Shown here piece by piece: positions 17,827 through 26,279 of a stretch of DNA of 64,000 nt (within the stretch, counting starts at the first letter, position 1; every line of letters starts with the position of its first letter). This DNA is from Bacillota bacterium (lineage in GTDB: Bacteria; Bacillota; UBA4882; UBA8346). The stretch is taken from NCBI GenBank assembly GCA_023417475.1, contig JAEZFP010000023.1, forward strand, positions 62,001-126,000, in the 5' to 3' direction. Position numbers and translations under genes: made by a program. Below the pieces are notes generated by a model. The model had not been told where the DNA came from. It ran no database searches and worked only from the letters and a program-made list of their open reading frames with translations.

Positions 17827-18210
17827 TCAATACGCAATAAACGCATCGAATTTACCGGCGGTTAGCGGACCAGTGCCGACAGCATAGTAAACTCTCAGGT
17901 ATTGCAAAATTCCTGTTTCCGGGATTCTAACCCTAACTGGCTGAGCATTGAGTGTTAACGCCGCTTTTCCAATCGCTCCGGAATCATAAAGCGTTACCGG
18001 AGTTGTAAATGCGGAATCTGTTGCAGTTTGCAATTGGAAATTAACCGTCGCAGATCCCGACGCATTCGCCGCTTCTTTTACCTGAATGACCAAATACGGG
18101 TTATTATATAACCCGGAACCGCCTTTAACAAGGTCAATCACATTATCCGAAGCAGCGGAAGCTGTTACGGTTTGAGCGCTCGAAACTTGATGTTGAGCAT
18201 CGATAATCAT
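17827..18210 (-). CDS. Capsid decoration protein (Bbp16-like)
   Basis: The product is 127 residues from ATG 18210, chosen over an upstream in-frame codon because AGGAGG lies 8 bp before it. The beta-rich sequence has D-A-Q-H at the start and P-Y-L-V-I-Q-V, L-R-V-Y-Y-A-V-G-T-G-P-L-T-A-G near the end. This resembles the decoration proteins of BPP-1 (Bbp16) and epsilon15 (gp10). It follows the major capsid gene, as in those phages. Confidence 0.78.
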   Translation of the reverse strand: MIIDAQHQVSSAQTVTASAASDNVIDLVKGGSGLYNNPYLVIQVKEAANASGSATVNFQLQTATDSAFTTPVTLYDSGAIGKAALTLNAQPVRVRIPETGILQYLRVYYAVGTGPLTAGKFDAFIAY

Positions 18211-18261
18211 TGCTTTTCCTCCTATAATTTTTATCACGAGATAGAAACAAGAGTGGCTTGA

Positions 18262-19266
18262 TTAAGCCACTCTTGTTTCGGTGTTGAGAAGTAAATCATT
18301 GCGACGAACGGGAATACTCATAAACTTGACGACGTTTTGACGGTTTTGGTAATCGCCGATCGTTAGCTGATTGCTTGCTTTGTCCATGATTTTAACAAGC
18401 AAGTTGCCAAGGACGGTATTATTGCCATACCATGCAAACCGTGCATCAGTTAGTGACGGAACCAAGGCAGTTGCAATCGTCATAAACTTCAGCAAATTGC
18501 AAGAGGTATCGGTCGAGTCGCCGGCTGTTTTCAAATCGGATACATCGACATTGGCGATCCGGATGACATGTCTCGGACTCCTAACAACCAATCCGCAATC
18601 CCATTTGAAATGGGTTTTATAGGCCATGAATTCGTTGCCGTCGTCATCTTGTACCACAAGTTTCCCTAAGTCCTCAATCTGGATTCCGGCTTTAGAACCA
18701 TTTGGATATAATCCATGAACGGTTTCAGATCCCCATCCAACCAGATACACAGAGGTGTTGTCGCTCCCTTGACCGCCGGCATCAAGCACCTGATACAATT
18801 TATCATTCAGTTTATTGTATTGAGATGTGATTCCCGGGAATTCTTCCGCCTTGGCGCCGCTTCCGTAAAACATTGTTTTCGTTACAGTTTCACCCATACC
18901 GGAGTAGAATGCTTTTTCGGCATTGAAACGCCATGTTGCGGAATTTCCGTTCAAGTTCGCCAAAGCGCAGTCAATCTCAAAGAAATCTTCAAGCATGGCG
19001 CAGCCGGCATCAACTTGTTCGGTGGTGTATTTGCTTTTTTTGATACCTTTATTCAGCTTTCTGAACGACCCGGTCGGTTTGCTGGTTAACCTGGTGGTGA
19101 TGTGCCGCGCTCCGTTATTGCAAGGGAGCCAAAGGACATCATCAAGAGACTCATTTGACTCAGTGATTGTGTCAATCATTTTTGAAAAGTTGACTAACTT
19201 ACCGTCGGAGCTGATTTGTCTGGAATAATCGCTTAACGTTATTGCTTCAGTACCAATTACAGGCAT
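18262..19266 (-). CDS. Major capsid protein (epsilon15/BPP-1 type)
   Basis: The 334 residues nearly match the length of epsilon15 gp7. The sequence contains W-L-P-C-N-N-G-A-R-H and an E-D-F-F-E-I-D stretch typical of this HK97-fold lineage. It is encoded between the scaffold and decoration genes. A small hairpin-like repeat of the gene end (GAGTGGCTTGATTAAGCCACTC) overlaps the stop and may act as an mRNA stabiliser or attenuator. High expression is expected. Confidence 0.85.
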   Translation of the reverse strand: MPVIGTEAITLSDYSRQISSDGKLVNFSKMIDTITESNESLDDVLWLPCNNGARHITTRLTSKPTGSFRKLNKGIKKSKYTTEQVDAGCAMLEDFFEIDCALANLNGNSATWRFNAEKAFYSGMGETVTKTMFYGSGAKAEEFPGITSQYNKLNDKLYQVLDAGGQGSDNTSVYLVGWGSETVHGLYPNGSKAGIQIEDLGKLVVQDDDGNEFMAYKTHFKWDCGLVVRSPRHVIRIANVDVSDLKTAGDSTDTSCNLLKFMTIATALVPSLTDARFAWYGNNTVLGNLLVKIMDKASNQLTIGDYQNRQNVVKFMSIPVRRNDLLLNTETRVA

Positions 19267-19287
19267 TAATTATCAACCCTTTCTTTT

Positions 19288-19980
19288 TTATGGATTCATG
19301 TTGCTTTTTCCGTAGACCTGTTGAAGATTAGCTTCAACTTTTACGCCACGCTTGCCCTCAAGGAAATTGTCCTCGCTGATGGCCTTACCGGCTTTAATCA
19401 TGAAGCTGACAAAATCCTTATGGTTCCCAAGTCCCGTGTCGTCGATGAGTTGGCGGAATTCCGGCGTTCCGAACTGATTCAATGCTTTGGCGGCAAACGA
19501 AAGCTCTTTGTCTTTGTTTGCGCCAAGCATCGTAATGGTTTCGGTTTTCCATCCGTCAATCATCTCTTGGACGCCCGCTTGAAACGCGTCGGCCTGTTTT
19601 TTGGTGAGATCAAACTGGATGTCAACTAACTTTTGAGCCTGTTCTTGCGTGAGGCCGATTTCTTTGGCTAAAACCTCAAATTTACCCGACGCATCAGTGT
19701 CAAGAGTCATTCCTTCCGGCAGTTTGAACTCATACTTTTCAGGCACGACCGGTTTATTCGGATCCTTATTCGGATCATTGGGATCATTGTTGGGATCGCC
19801 TGCCGGCGGATCAGTCGGAGCCGGATCGGCTGGCGGGTCATTCGGCGGATCGCCACCGGGAGGATCGCCTGCCGGTGGATCGGTCGGAGCCGGGTCGGCC
19901 GGCGGATCGGTTACTAACGTTGCATGTCGTTGCAGATCGAAAAAACCCGGGATTCCCGTAGTTCCAGAAAATACTTTCAT
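19288..19980 (-). CDS. Scaffold-like protein with Pro/Asp-rich N-terminus
   Basis: The product is 230 residues from ATG 19980 (SD AAGGAG; an upstream GTG overlaps the SD and was rejected). Residues about 25-75 are a low-complexity Asp-Pro-Ala-Gly repeat (D-P-P-A-D-P-A-P-T-D units). The rest is charged helix (G-L-T-Q-E-Q-A-Q-K-L-V), as in capsid scaffolds. It lies directly before the capsid gene. The DNA of the repeat is itself duplicated, so copy number may vary. Confidence 0.75.
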   Translation of the reverse strand: MKVFSGTTGIPGFFDLQRHATLVTDPPADPAPTDPPAGDPPGGDPPNDPPADPAPTDPPAGDPNNDPNDPNKDPNKPVVPEKYEFKLPEGMTLDTDASGKFEVLAKEIGLTQEQAQKLVDIQFDLTKKQADAFQAGVQEMIDGWKTETITMLGANKDKELSFAAKALNQFGTPEFRQLIDDTGLGNHKDFVSFMIKAGKAISEDNFLEGKRGVKVEANLQQVYGKSNMNP

Positions 19981-20016
19981 TGTCGACACTCCTTTTTAGG
20001 TAAAAATAAAAACGGC

Positions 20017-20358
20017 TTATTCGCCGTCAGTACCCTTTGGTTGCATTTTTTGTTCCAATTGTTTTTGGTTTGATATCGCTTCCCGGCGCATCCGGGGATA
20101 AATACCCGGTCCGGCCATCTCAATGTAGCCGAGGATCATGGAACCGATGTTTTTTTGACCGGATTGAAATTGCAGTAGCGAAACTTCGCCAATAAAATCA
20201 TTCTTGAATAATCCGGTTTCCGACATAAGCCACCAAAAAAGCCGGCGCCCCTCTGGAATGCTCAACACTTTCCGTAAGTCGTTTAATCGTTTTTCGGTCT
20301 CTTTAGCGGAAATATCTTTTAAACGTTTCGCTTCGGCTTCCCGATCCGCTCGGTTCAT
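20017..20358 (-). CDS. Bbp19-like small structural protein
   Basis: This 113-residue, highly charged helical protein has the pattern L-S-I-P-E-G-R-R-L-F-W-W-L-M-S-E-T-G-L-F, which I recall from BPP-1/epsilon15-like phages between portal and scaffold. It overlaps the portal stop by 4 bp (ATGA-type coupling). The exact role in the head is unknown. Confidence 0.7.
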   Translation of the reverse strand: MNRADREAEAKRLKDISAKETEKRLNDLRKVLSIPEGRRLFWWLMSETGLFKNDFIGEVSLLQFQSGQKNIGSMILGYIEMAGPGIYPRMRREAISNQKQLEQKMQPKGTDGE

Positions 20359-22019
20359 GCTCCACCTCCGCGATTAAGCAAGGCGTCCAAAGCGCTGTTT
20401 TTCCCGGTTTCGGTTTCGGAGAGAGTTTTGGCTCCTTGTGCCGCGACCATCGCAGTCTCCATCGCCTGTTGCTGTTGCTGCTGTTTTAACCGGTCTTGGC
20501 GTATTTTAGCGACTTTATCGTCTGCCACCACAATGGTAGGCGGTACGCCAACCATATCTGCATATTGATCGATCGTTTCATCCAGATCAAGTTTGTCAAG
20601 TACTTCCGGTTTAACAGCTGCGACTCGACCGGCAAACCCAACGAATTGTTCGACTGAAGTTGTTCCCATCATTTTCAGCGCTTGTGCCAATATCGACGTA
20701 TATTCAATGCGAATATCCGCATCTTGAAGTTCACGCGGTGGATCTGGAAATAGTCCATTCCGTTGGCTGGTGTTATAACCTCTTCCGATTGCCTGATCCA
20801 GTTGTTCCGACTGCAAGCGCTCAACCACCGGTCCGACCTGGGTTAACTTTTCCTCATGCTTTTCGACAACTTCACGCGCAGTCATTTGACCGGTTTGATT
20901 TTCAAACATGGCGAAAAGATGAACAAAAAAGGTTCTTTCAACTTTTTCTTCAATTCGCTGGATTTTATACTCAACGGATTTAATGTCCGGATTAACCTGA
21001 TACACTGCTTTGATCTCAGTATCGTTTGAACCTCGCCAAGAAATCCCGCCTGGGTGTGTATCGATCATATGGCGATCCATGGTCGATCCTGGGGCACTGA
21101 TCGGTGGATCGACAAGTTTATCAAGGCCGAGCAAACTATCCTCTTCCATAATTTGCAGCGTTTTTGAATTTCCAAGCGCCGTATGTCCTGGTCCGTAACC
21201 ATAGATATCAGTCGATGTCCTCGTTCGCCAACGCGGAGCAATGACCGGAAATTCTTCAAACCCTGAAAACTGTAATATTTGATTCTGATCAGATTTTGAT
21301 TCCCAGTAAATCGAACGAAACGGCATGTTCGTGGCGTCTTTTTTTAATGGGTTACGCTCATCGTTTGGTTCAATCAAATGTGATAACTCGACCCATTCGT
21401 CAACCCGATGGTCATTGTATAGTTTTTTTACGATATCCGATACAGCGTTTTCTCCGTAAGTTTCAACCAGCTGACCGACGGTCTTCCAAACCCGTCGTGC
21501 AAACGAATTTACTCTTCCATCATCACCGACGCCCAAATAATATTCGCCGATCGTAAATGACCTGCCGCGTATCACACTGTAATAATCGGGGAGAATGATC
21601 GAAGCCGCCGTTCCGAAAGGTCCGATCTCTTCGTACATTGAATGAAACACGTGGTACATATTCGATCTTGAAAAGATCCCATACAAGATCCGTTGGACAA
21701 TATCAAGGTATTCCTTCACCGGCTGATATAAATTTAGATCCGGATCCGACGTCGCGAGCCGAAACCATGGACGGGATTGACTAGTTAACCCGTTTTGGAT
21801 ACCAGCGGCAAGCGTATGTCCGGAACGGTTGGCCGTATCGTTTAATAGGCTCTTATGATCGAGTTTTTCCCCATTATTCGGCGTTGACCCATAAAAAAAG
21901 CCCCGTTCGGGACAGATAAATTGCTGCAGCTCCTGGTGAGTTGGACGCCATTTGGTATTGTATTCGCTTTCCAACCCGTCGAAACGTTTTTGAAACTGAG
22001 CGCGATCCATTGTTTTCAT
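20355..22019 (-). CDS. Portal / head-to-tail connector protein
   Basis: The 554 residues match the podovirus connector family (Head-tail_con). The N-terminus has W-x-P-T-H-Q-E-L-Q-Q-F-I-C-P, then L-L-N-D-T-A-N-R-S-G-H-T-L-A-A-G-I-Q-N-G-L-T-S-Q-S-R-P-W-F, all hallmarks of this family. A C-terminal Gln run (Q-Q-Q-Q-Q-Q) follows. The protein forms the dodecameric DNA channel and docks terminase. It is preceded by a small Ala-rich gene and terminase. Confidence 0.92.
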   Translation of the reverse strand: MKTMDRAQFQKRFDGLESEYNTKWRPTHQELQQFICPERGFFYGSTPNNGEKLDHKSLLNDTANRSGHTLAAGIQNGLTSQSRPWFRLATSDPDLNLYQPVKEYLDIVQRILYGIFSRSNMYHVFHSMYEEIGPFGTAASIILPDYYSVIRGRSFTIGEYYLGVGDDGRVNSFARRVWKTVGQLVETYGENAVSDIVKKLYNDHRVDEWVELSHLIEPNDERNPLKKDATNMPFRSIYWESKSDQNQILQFSGFEEFPVIAPRWRTRTSTDIYGYGPGHTALGNSKTLQIMEEDSLLGLDKLVDPPISAPGSTMDRHMIDTHPGGISWRGSNDTEIKAVYQVNPDIKSVEYKIQRIEEKVERTFFVHLFAMFENQTGQMTAREVVEKHEEKLTQVGPVVERLQSEQLDQAIGRGYNTSQRNGLFPDPPRELQDADIRIEYTSILAQALKMMGTTSVEQFVGFAGRVAAVKPEVLDKLDLDETIDQYADMVGVPPTIVVADDKVAKIRQDRLKQQQQQQAMETAMVAAQGAKTLSETETGKNSALDALLNRGGGA

Positions 22020-22023
22020 ACCA

Positions 22024-22278
22024 TCACTGTCCTAACAAAGTTTTTCCGCTTAACGTCGGGGTCATGATATTGGGATTGGTCTGCCTGGCGCGGATCGTCG
22101 ACATAATCCCGCGCAGCTTCGAGGTTCGATCTTTGTTGCTGTCAAGAACATTAGTTTCTTTGGCTACGGGTGATGTTGTCGTAATTGCTTTCGGAGAGTC
22201 AGGCGCCATTGCTTTACTGGCGGCAGCTCCGGCAACGGCTGTTGCAAGTGCGCTAACAATTGCTTGAAATTGACCCAT
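22024..22278 (-). CDS. Small Ala-rich phage protein between terminase and portal
   Basis: The 84 residues comprise an Ala-rich, moderately hydrophobic N-terminus (A-L-A-T-A-V-A-G-A-A-A-S-K-A) and a basic, polar C-terminus. The SD AAGGTGG precedes the ATG. Small proteins of this type occupy the same slot in epsilon15/BPP-1-like phages. The function is unknown; it is probably structural. Confidence 0.6.
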   Translation of the reverse strand: MGQFQAIVSALATAVAGAAASKAMAPDSPKAITTTSPVAKETNVLDSNKDRTSKLRGIMSTIRARQTNPNIMTPTLSGKTLLGQ

Positions 22279-22296
22279 AAAACCACCTTCCTTCTG

Positions 22297-23799
22297 TTAT
22301 CTGTTTCGATTTAAGCGAGCGTGGGGGTCGTATGGCTTTGCTGACGACTGGTTCGCGGCGCCCAATCCGCGGACTTTCTTTTGGACCGGATAGGCAAAGC
22401 TCAGCGCCAACTGATCGGCTTTATTTGGCGACGGCAATCCCCGCGCTTTCATATCCTTTTTGCTTTCAAGCTGAATCTTGCCATCAGTTCGTGGAACGGT
22501 TTCCGGGCTAATCAATTCATCGTACAGTTCTTGATCTTCCGGGATCGCTCCGCCGGATTTTAACCAATCCCGCATTTCTTTCCACATTTCAGCCCGTTTA
22601 TTTACACAACCAGGATCGCTTGACTCACCCGAGAACCAGACAATTGTCCAATTGCGTCCCATGGTTTTACCGGCGCTAATAATTCCGGTACCATAACCAC
22701 CGTCAACAAATACCGCGTCGGTTTGTTCTTGGTCCTCATAGTTAGCAAGCTTATTCGCGATTAAAATATCGTTATCGTTCTTCGGAATCTCTTCCAGGAT
22801 TTTAGACGCTAGTCCTTGCCGCAATCCAATGATTAGCTTGTCGTCTCCTTCCCAGGCCGGATCACAAGTGAGAATCTTCGGAGCAAAGTTATATTGCTCC
22901 GGACGAAGGTGACGGCCGAACGCCGCGTCGACATCCTTGGTGGAAATAAACTGTTTAATACTTAAGGTTGGGAACATACCGCGCACCCGGACTTTGACAA
23001 AGTCGGAATCAATTCCGTACGTGTCAACCCATTTTTGCAACTGCTCCTTATTGGTAATTGCCACGGTGCGGCTGTCGATTTGCTCGTTATGCCACAAATG
23101 GCGAAACTTTCGGAAACAATCCCGAAACCGACCGGTATTCCGCGTTGGGTTTCCGAACACCAGCCAAATAATTTGGGTCTGTTCGTCAGTTAACGCTCCC
23201 TCAGTAACTTCCCAAATCTTATCAACGATCGACGACGCTTCGTCGAAAATGATCAGGATCCGTTTACCTTGGTTATGGAGGCCGGCGAACGCCTCCGTAT
23301 TGTTGATCGACCAGGGAATTGCGTCAATCCGCCAGGTTTTTTCGTGTTCCGGATCAGCTGCGAAAATTGCCGTGGCGGTGCATTTAAACCAATGTTTGAT
23401 AATGCAAAGGTTGTACCATTTGGTGATTTCCGCCCAGGTTTTTGTCTTTAACTGCGTTGCGGTGTTGGCGGTTACGACCCCTTTGGTATCCTCAAACGTC
23501 GCCAGCGCCCAAATAACAATCCATGCCACCAGGGCAGATTTACCGATACCGTGACCAGATGCGGTCGCCTCTTGGATAACGCAGGATACGGACTTTTCCC
23601 AGTCCGTGCCTTGCTGCAGCAATTGGCCGAGCCGTTTTAACTTATTTTCTTGCCATTTATCAGGGAACCGCTTGATTAATGACTTTTCGCCCCAAGGAAA
23701 CGCGTATAACACGAATCCCCATGGATCTTTTTCGAATGATGCTATGTCATTGATCAGTTCCTGTTCCGGATTGGTCTGCTTGTTCTCCGGTTGTGGCAT
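22297..23799 (-). CDS. Terminase large subunit
   Basis: The 500-residue ATPase-nuclease packages DNA into the procapsid. A Walker A-type loop G-H-G-I-G-K-S-A is at residues 82-89, Walker B I-L-I-I-F-D-E-A-S near 190, and the nuclease aspartates lie in T-C-D-P-A-W-E-G and F-V-D-G-G-Y-G. The start is ATG 23799. It overlaps the small subunit gene by 53 bp, suggesting translational coupling. Confidence 0.93.
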   Translation of the reverse strand: MPQPENKQTNPEQELINDIASFEKDPWGFVLYAFPWGEKSLIKRFPDKWQENKLKRLGQLLQQGTDWEKSVSCVIQEATASGHGIGKSALVAWIVIWALATFEDTKGVVTANTATQLKTKTWAEITKWYNLCIIKHWFKCTATAIFAADPEHEKTWRIDAIPWSINNTEAFAGLHNQGKRILIIFDEASSIVDKIWEVTEGALTDEQTQIIWLVFGNPTRNTGRFRDCFRKFRHLWHNEQIDSRTVAITNKEQLQKWVDTYGIDSDFVKVRVRGMFPTLSIKQFISTKDVDAAFGRHLRPEQYNFAPKILTCDPAWEGDDKLIIGLRQGLASKILEEIPKNDNDILIANKLANYEDQEQTDAVFVDGGYGTGIISAGKTMGRNWTIVWFSGESSDPGCVNKRAEMWKEMRDWLKSGGAIPEDQELYDELISPETVPRTDGKIQLESKKDMKARGLPSPNKADQLALSFAYPVQKKVRGLGAANQSSAKPYDPHARLNRNR

Positions 23800-24457
23800 T
23801 TCTGACTCGCTCCCTCGCCTTACTCATCTCAGTCGCAAGGCTGCCATTGATATTTACTTCGGTTTCAACCTTGTCTTTATAGTCATTCGGCAACCGGTTC
23901 TTCATCATGAAGATCAGCGCCGCGGCGTTCGGATTGACAAACCGTTTCACTGGGACCGTTTCGACCCGCTCCACTTCCATGACGCGAACCTTAGCCGGCT
24001 TATCGGCTGTCTCCGGCGCCGTTTCGATTGTAACAAAATCTTTAACCTTAACTGCAACTTCCTCGACAACATAAAACCCGGAGCTTTGTTTGAACGCCAC
24101 GTTGATCAGCTCGCCATTGGCAACCTGTTTCCCCTTTTTAAGCGCTTCGTAAAACTCCGGGATTTTCTTGCGCCACTCATAAAAAGTGGTGATTCCGACG
24201 CCAATCATCTCGGCCAGCTCCTGATCGGTCGACCCTTGCTTCGCCCAGCCGGTGATCGCTTCCAGTTTGGAACGGATGTCCAAGACTTCATAAAGCGGTT
24301 TCCGGCCGGCTTTGCCTTTGAGATTGGGACGCGCTGACGTAGATTTTTCCTTTGGCTTACGGGTTTTGGTTTTAACAGACGACTTCGTCTTACGGGTCTT
24401 GGTCCGCTTGCCCGGTTGCTTTGGCTTTACCGTATTTTCGGCCAATTCGATCACCAC
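23747..24457 (-). CDS. Terminase small subunit (DNA-binding)
   Basis: The 236-residue protein opens with a Lys/Arg/Thr-rich tail of about 50 residues, then a helix-turn-helix (Q-G-S-T-D-Q-E-L-A-E-M-I-G-V-G-I-T-T-F-Y-E-W) typical of phage terminase small subunits. It recognises the packaging site. The start may be the GTG at 24457 or a TTG four codons later. It overlaps the upstream HAD-like gene by 68 bp and the large subunit by 53 bp. Confidence 0.82.
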   Translation of the reverse strand: MVIELAENTVKPKQPGKRTKTRKTKSSVKTKTRKPKEKSTSARPNLKGKAGRKPLYEVLDIRSKLEAITGWAKQGSTDQELAEMIGVGITTFYEWRKKIPEFYEALKKGKQVANGELINVAFKQSSGFYVVEEVAVKVKDFVTIETAPETADKPAKVRVMEVERVETVPVKRFVNPNAAALIFMMKNRLPNDYKDKVETEVNINGSLATEMSKARERVRNATTGEQADQSGTGTDQ

Positions 24458-24818
24458 ACTTCTGCAGCCAAGTTACTAGCTCAATCACTAAGAATAAAAT
24501 AAAAACTATCGGCCAATTCCAGTAGCCGATAGCTTTGTCGTCAATGTAGATGTCCGCCGATATTTTGCGACAGTCGCCGCCAAACGCCTCGGTCCGTTCC
24601 GGAGGATTCTCGTTAAAATAATCAAACCGGATTCCCCTGTCATTAAGGAACATTCGCGCCCATGTCAGGTACTGATCGCGCCGGCAGGTGTTAAGGATCA
24701 AAACATGGCCGCGTCGTTTCAACCACTGCAGCACGATCCGGGCCATGAACCGGAGGCGACCGATCCCGGGCCAGGCTTCGGTGACGATCGAACCGTCGAA
24801 ATCCACTGCGATGTACAT
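24390..24818 (-). CDS. HAD-like phosphatase with membrane segment
   Basis: The 142-residue protein has the HAD motif I D-F-D-G-S-I-V at residues 6-12, a motif II-like N-T-C-R near 43, and a late acidic motif Y-I-D-D-K near 90. A hydrophobic stretch (residues about 103-116) could anchor it to the membrane. Similar small HAD proteins are common phage genes of unknown substrate. It is the first gene of the late operon, directly after a promoter-terminator pair. Confidence 0.75.
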   Translation of the reverse strand: MYIAVDFDGSIVTEAWPGIGRLRFMARIVLQWLKRRGHVLILNTCRRDQYLTWARMFLNDRGIRFDYFNENPPERTEAFGGDCRKISADIYIDDKAIGYWNWPIVFILFLVIELVTWLQKCGDRIGRKYGKAKATGQADQDP

Positions 24819-24829
24819 GAATAACCCCC

Positions 24830-24864
24830 TAAAATAAAAAATCCGCCCTCGGAATCGAGAACGG
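24830..24864 (-). terminator. Rho-independent terminator ahead of late operon
   Basis: On the minus strand CCGTTCTCG pairs with CGAGGGCGG (9 bp with two G-U pairs) around an ATTC loop. A long T-rich run (24830-24841) follows. It sits between the promoter at 24888-24916 and the first late gene. Confidence 0.75.
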
Positions 24865-24887
24865 GTGAGTACAATGATACTAGTTTA

Positions 24888-24916
24888 ACTATAAACACAG
24901 TTCCGTCAAATTGCAA
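24888..24916 (-). promoter_or_regulatory. Candidate phage late promoter
   Basis: TTGCAA (24911-24916) and TATAGT (24888-24893) are spaced exactly 17 bp on the minus strand. Transcription would begin near 24881 and meet the terminator hairpin within about 20 nt. Late expression would then require antitermination. Confidence 0.65.
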
Positions 24917-24992
24917 CATTATTTTTTTCAGCTTATTTTTGACATATCGGTTTAAAATCGTTCAAATATGCCCGTTTAAATAAATTAAATAT

Positions 24993-25310
24993 TCATTGCT
25001 TCTTTATACGCGGTTTTACGTCAAAGACATAATTCCTAATCAAGCGCTTCTGCTTTTTCCGCCGGCGCGACTTGCTTCCGCCGCCCTTCTTGATCGCTCC
25101 CATACTAAGCGACATTAGTTCTTCAGTGCGAGTATGTAACATCTCATGGAGCGCCATATACGTTGGCATATCGCCGGTCCACACTTCGGTTCCACATTGG
25201 TCACATTTCCAGGCGTCTTTTTTCTGACCAGAGATCAACCTCATTACCCCGGAGCATCCTTGCTTCATCCTTGGGCAATCCGGAACAAAAATTTCTGCTA
25301 AGTTTACCAT
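24993..25310 (-). CDS. Zinc-ribbon protein with basic tail, candidate late regulator
   Basis: The 105 residues have Cys pairs near positions 12/19 and a C-D-Q-C ribbon near 36-39. The C-terminal third is strongly basic (K-S-R-R-R-K-K-Q-K-R). A good SD (GAGAGGAG) precedes ATG 25310. The gene is bracketed by a terminator upstream (25336-25382) and a promoter plus terminator downstream. In lambdoid phages that position belongs to the antiterminator Q. There is no sequence-level evidence of homology to Q; the role is inferred from context. Confidence 0.65.
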   Translation of the reverse strand: MVNLAEIFVPDCPRMKQGCSGVMRLISGQKKDAWKCDQCGTEVWTGDMPTYMALHEMLHTRTEELMSLSMGAIKKGGGSKSRRRKKQKRLIRNYVFDVKPRIKKQ

Positions 25311-25335
25311 GCCACTGCTCCTCTCATGATGTTGA

Positions 25336-25382
25336 AAATAAAAAGGCCGAGTAAACCCCGCACCAACAGGGTTACTCGGCCT
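25336..25382 (-). terminator. Strong terminator between early genes and zinc-ribbon gene
   Basis: AGGCCGAGTAA (25344-25354) and TTACTCGGCCT (25372-25382) form a perfect 11-bp stem. On the minus strand it is followed by TTTTTATTTT. It would stop early leftward transcription before the zinc-ribbon gene. Confidence 0.85.
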
Positions 25383-25407
25383 CCACTTTAGGATGGTGAG
25401 CCACTGG

Positions 25408-25683
25408 TTATAGTTGTTCGTTGATCTCTTTGAGTCCGGTTAATAGACCAATCAGCTTCTCTTCAAGGATCACAATCTTCGATCTGATTGGTTCCTCAAC
25501 CGGATTAACTTGTTTTTGACCTGTGTCAACCGGTTCAGGAGTATAACCGGTTATTTTGCAATGGATAACCGTCGTGTTGACAAGACATTCATTAAGACAA
25601 TCAATTAGGGTTAGTAACTTTTCGTTGACCGTAACTACATTGATAGCGCGGTTAGGACTAACTAAATTCATACCTTGATTCAT
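25408..25683 (-). CDS. Small phage protein of unknown function
   Basis: The 91 residues have an SD (TAGGAG) before ATG 25683. The N-terminal half is Leu/Val-rich and polar, the C-terminal 30 residues form a probable coiled helix (I-L-E-E-K-L-I-G-L-L). No domain is recognised. It is the last early gene before the strong terminator. Confidence 0.6.
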   Translation of the reverse strand: MNQGMNLVSPNRAINVVTVNEKLLTLIDCLNECLVNTTVIHCKITGYTPEPVDTGQKQVNPVEEPIRSKIVILEEKLIGLLTGLKEINEQL

Positions 25684-25695
25684 GATAACACGCTC

Positions 25696-25893
25696 CTATT
25701 TCCTTATTTTTTTCCCTTCGGCCACCAGGTCGATATTTTCCGTCGTCCGGAAAGCCCTGACCGGTAAGCCGTCTTGAACCTTAACCTCGATCGTCCCGTT
25801 CATCACCTTGCGGCAGAGCCGATCAAATGCCGCTACATTGGGATGGACGTCCATCTTAACACCTGTTTGCTCATAAACGCTGTCGTTTGCCAC
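25696..25893 (-). CDS. Small phage protein of unknown function
   Basis: The 65 residues begin with a GTG at 25893 behind GAGGAGGAG. The charged sequence has the segment F-D-R-L-C-R-K-V and a basic C-terminus. No domain is recognised. It is part of a run of tightly packed small early genes. Confidence 0.6.
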   Translation of the reverse strand: MANDSVYEQTGVKMDVHPNVAAFDRLCRKVMNGTIEVKVQDGLPVRAFRTTENIDLVAEGKKIRK

Positions 25894-25908
25894 TGTTGCT
25901 CCTCCTCG

Positions 25909-26094
25909 TCACTTTTTATCAATCCGGAATCCCATTGGCCGGTGCAGCTCGATCCAGTTGCCATACCAGTCAAACAAACCCGGTTTCGGTTTCTCCAGAA
26001 CTTCGATGCTGCCGAGATACCAATCGCCCAATGAATCGACCGCTGTTTTGACTTGCTTGTCCGTTTTAGTGAGTGCAATAGATTTTTTGAGCAT
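25909..26094 (-). CDS. Small phage protein of unknown function
   Basis: The 61 residues follow a strong SD (GGAGGAATT) before ATG 26094. The Trp/Tyr-rich central part (G-D-W-Y-L-G-S, F-D-W-Y-G-N-W) suggests a compact fold. No domain is recognised. It overlaps the end of the preceding gene by 29 bp. Confidence 0.6.
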   Translation of the reverse strand: MLKKSIALTKTDKQVKTAVDSLGDWYLGSIEVLEKPKPGLFDWYGNWIELHRPMGFRIDKK

Positions 26095-26263
26095 TCTGGA
26101 ATTCCTCCGAGTCCCGGATTTCGCGGGCCTTCATGATGTAGTCATCGTCGCTCAGGTCGTCGACGCCCCAAAACTGGATGGGGGTGCCGGTGTCGCCGAG
26201 CCAAACCAGGATAGCGCCGGTTGGTTGGCGGATTACTTGATCGGTTGAGGTTATGATGGTCAT
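26066..26263 (-). CDS. Small acidic phage protein of unknown function
   Basis: The 65 residues start at ATG 26263, chosen because GGAGGT stands 8 bp upstream. The sequence has a beta-rich start (I-I-T-S-T-D-Q-V-I) and an acidic L-S-D-D-D-Y motif. No family is recognised. It overlaps the next gene by 29 bp. Confidence 0.55.
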   Translation of the reverse strand: MTIITSTDQVIRQPTGAILVWLGDTGTPIQFWGVDDLSDDDYIMKAREIRDSEEFQNAQKIYCTH

Positions 26264-26279
26264 GTTACCGACCTCCATT

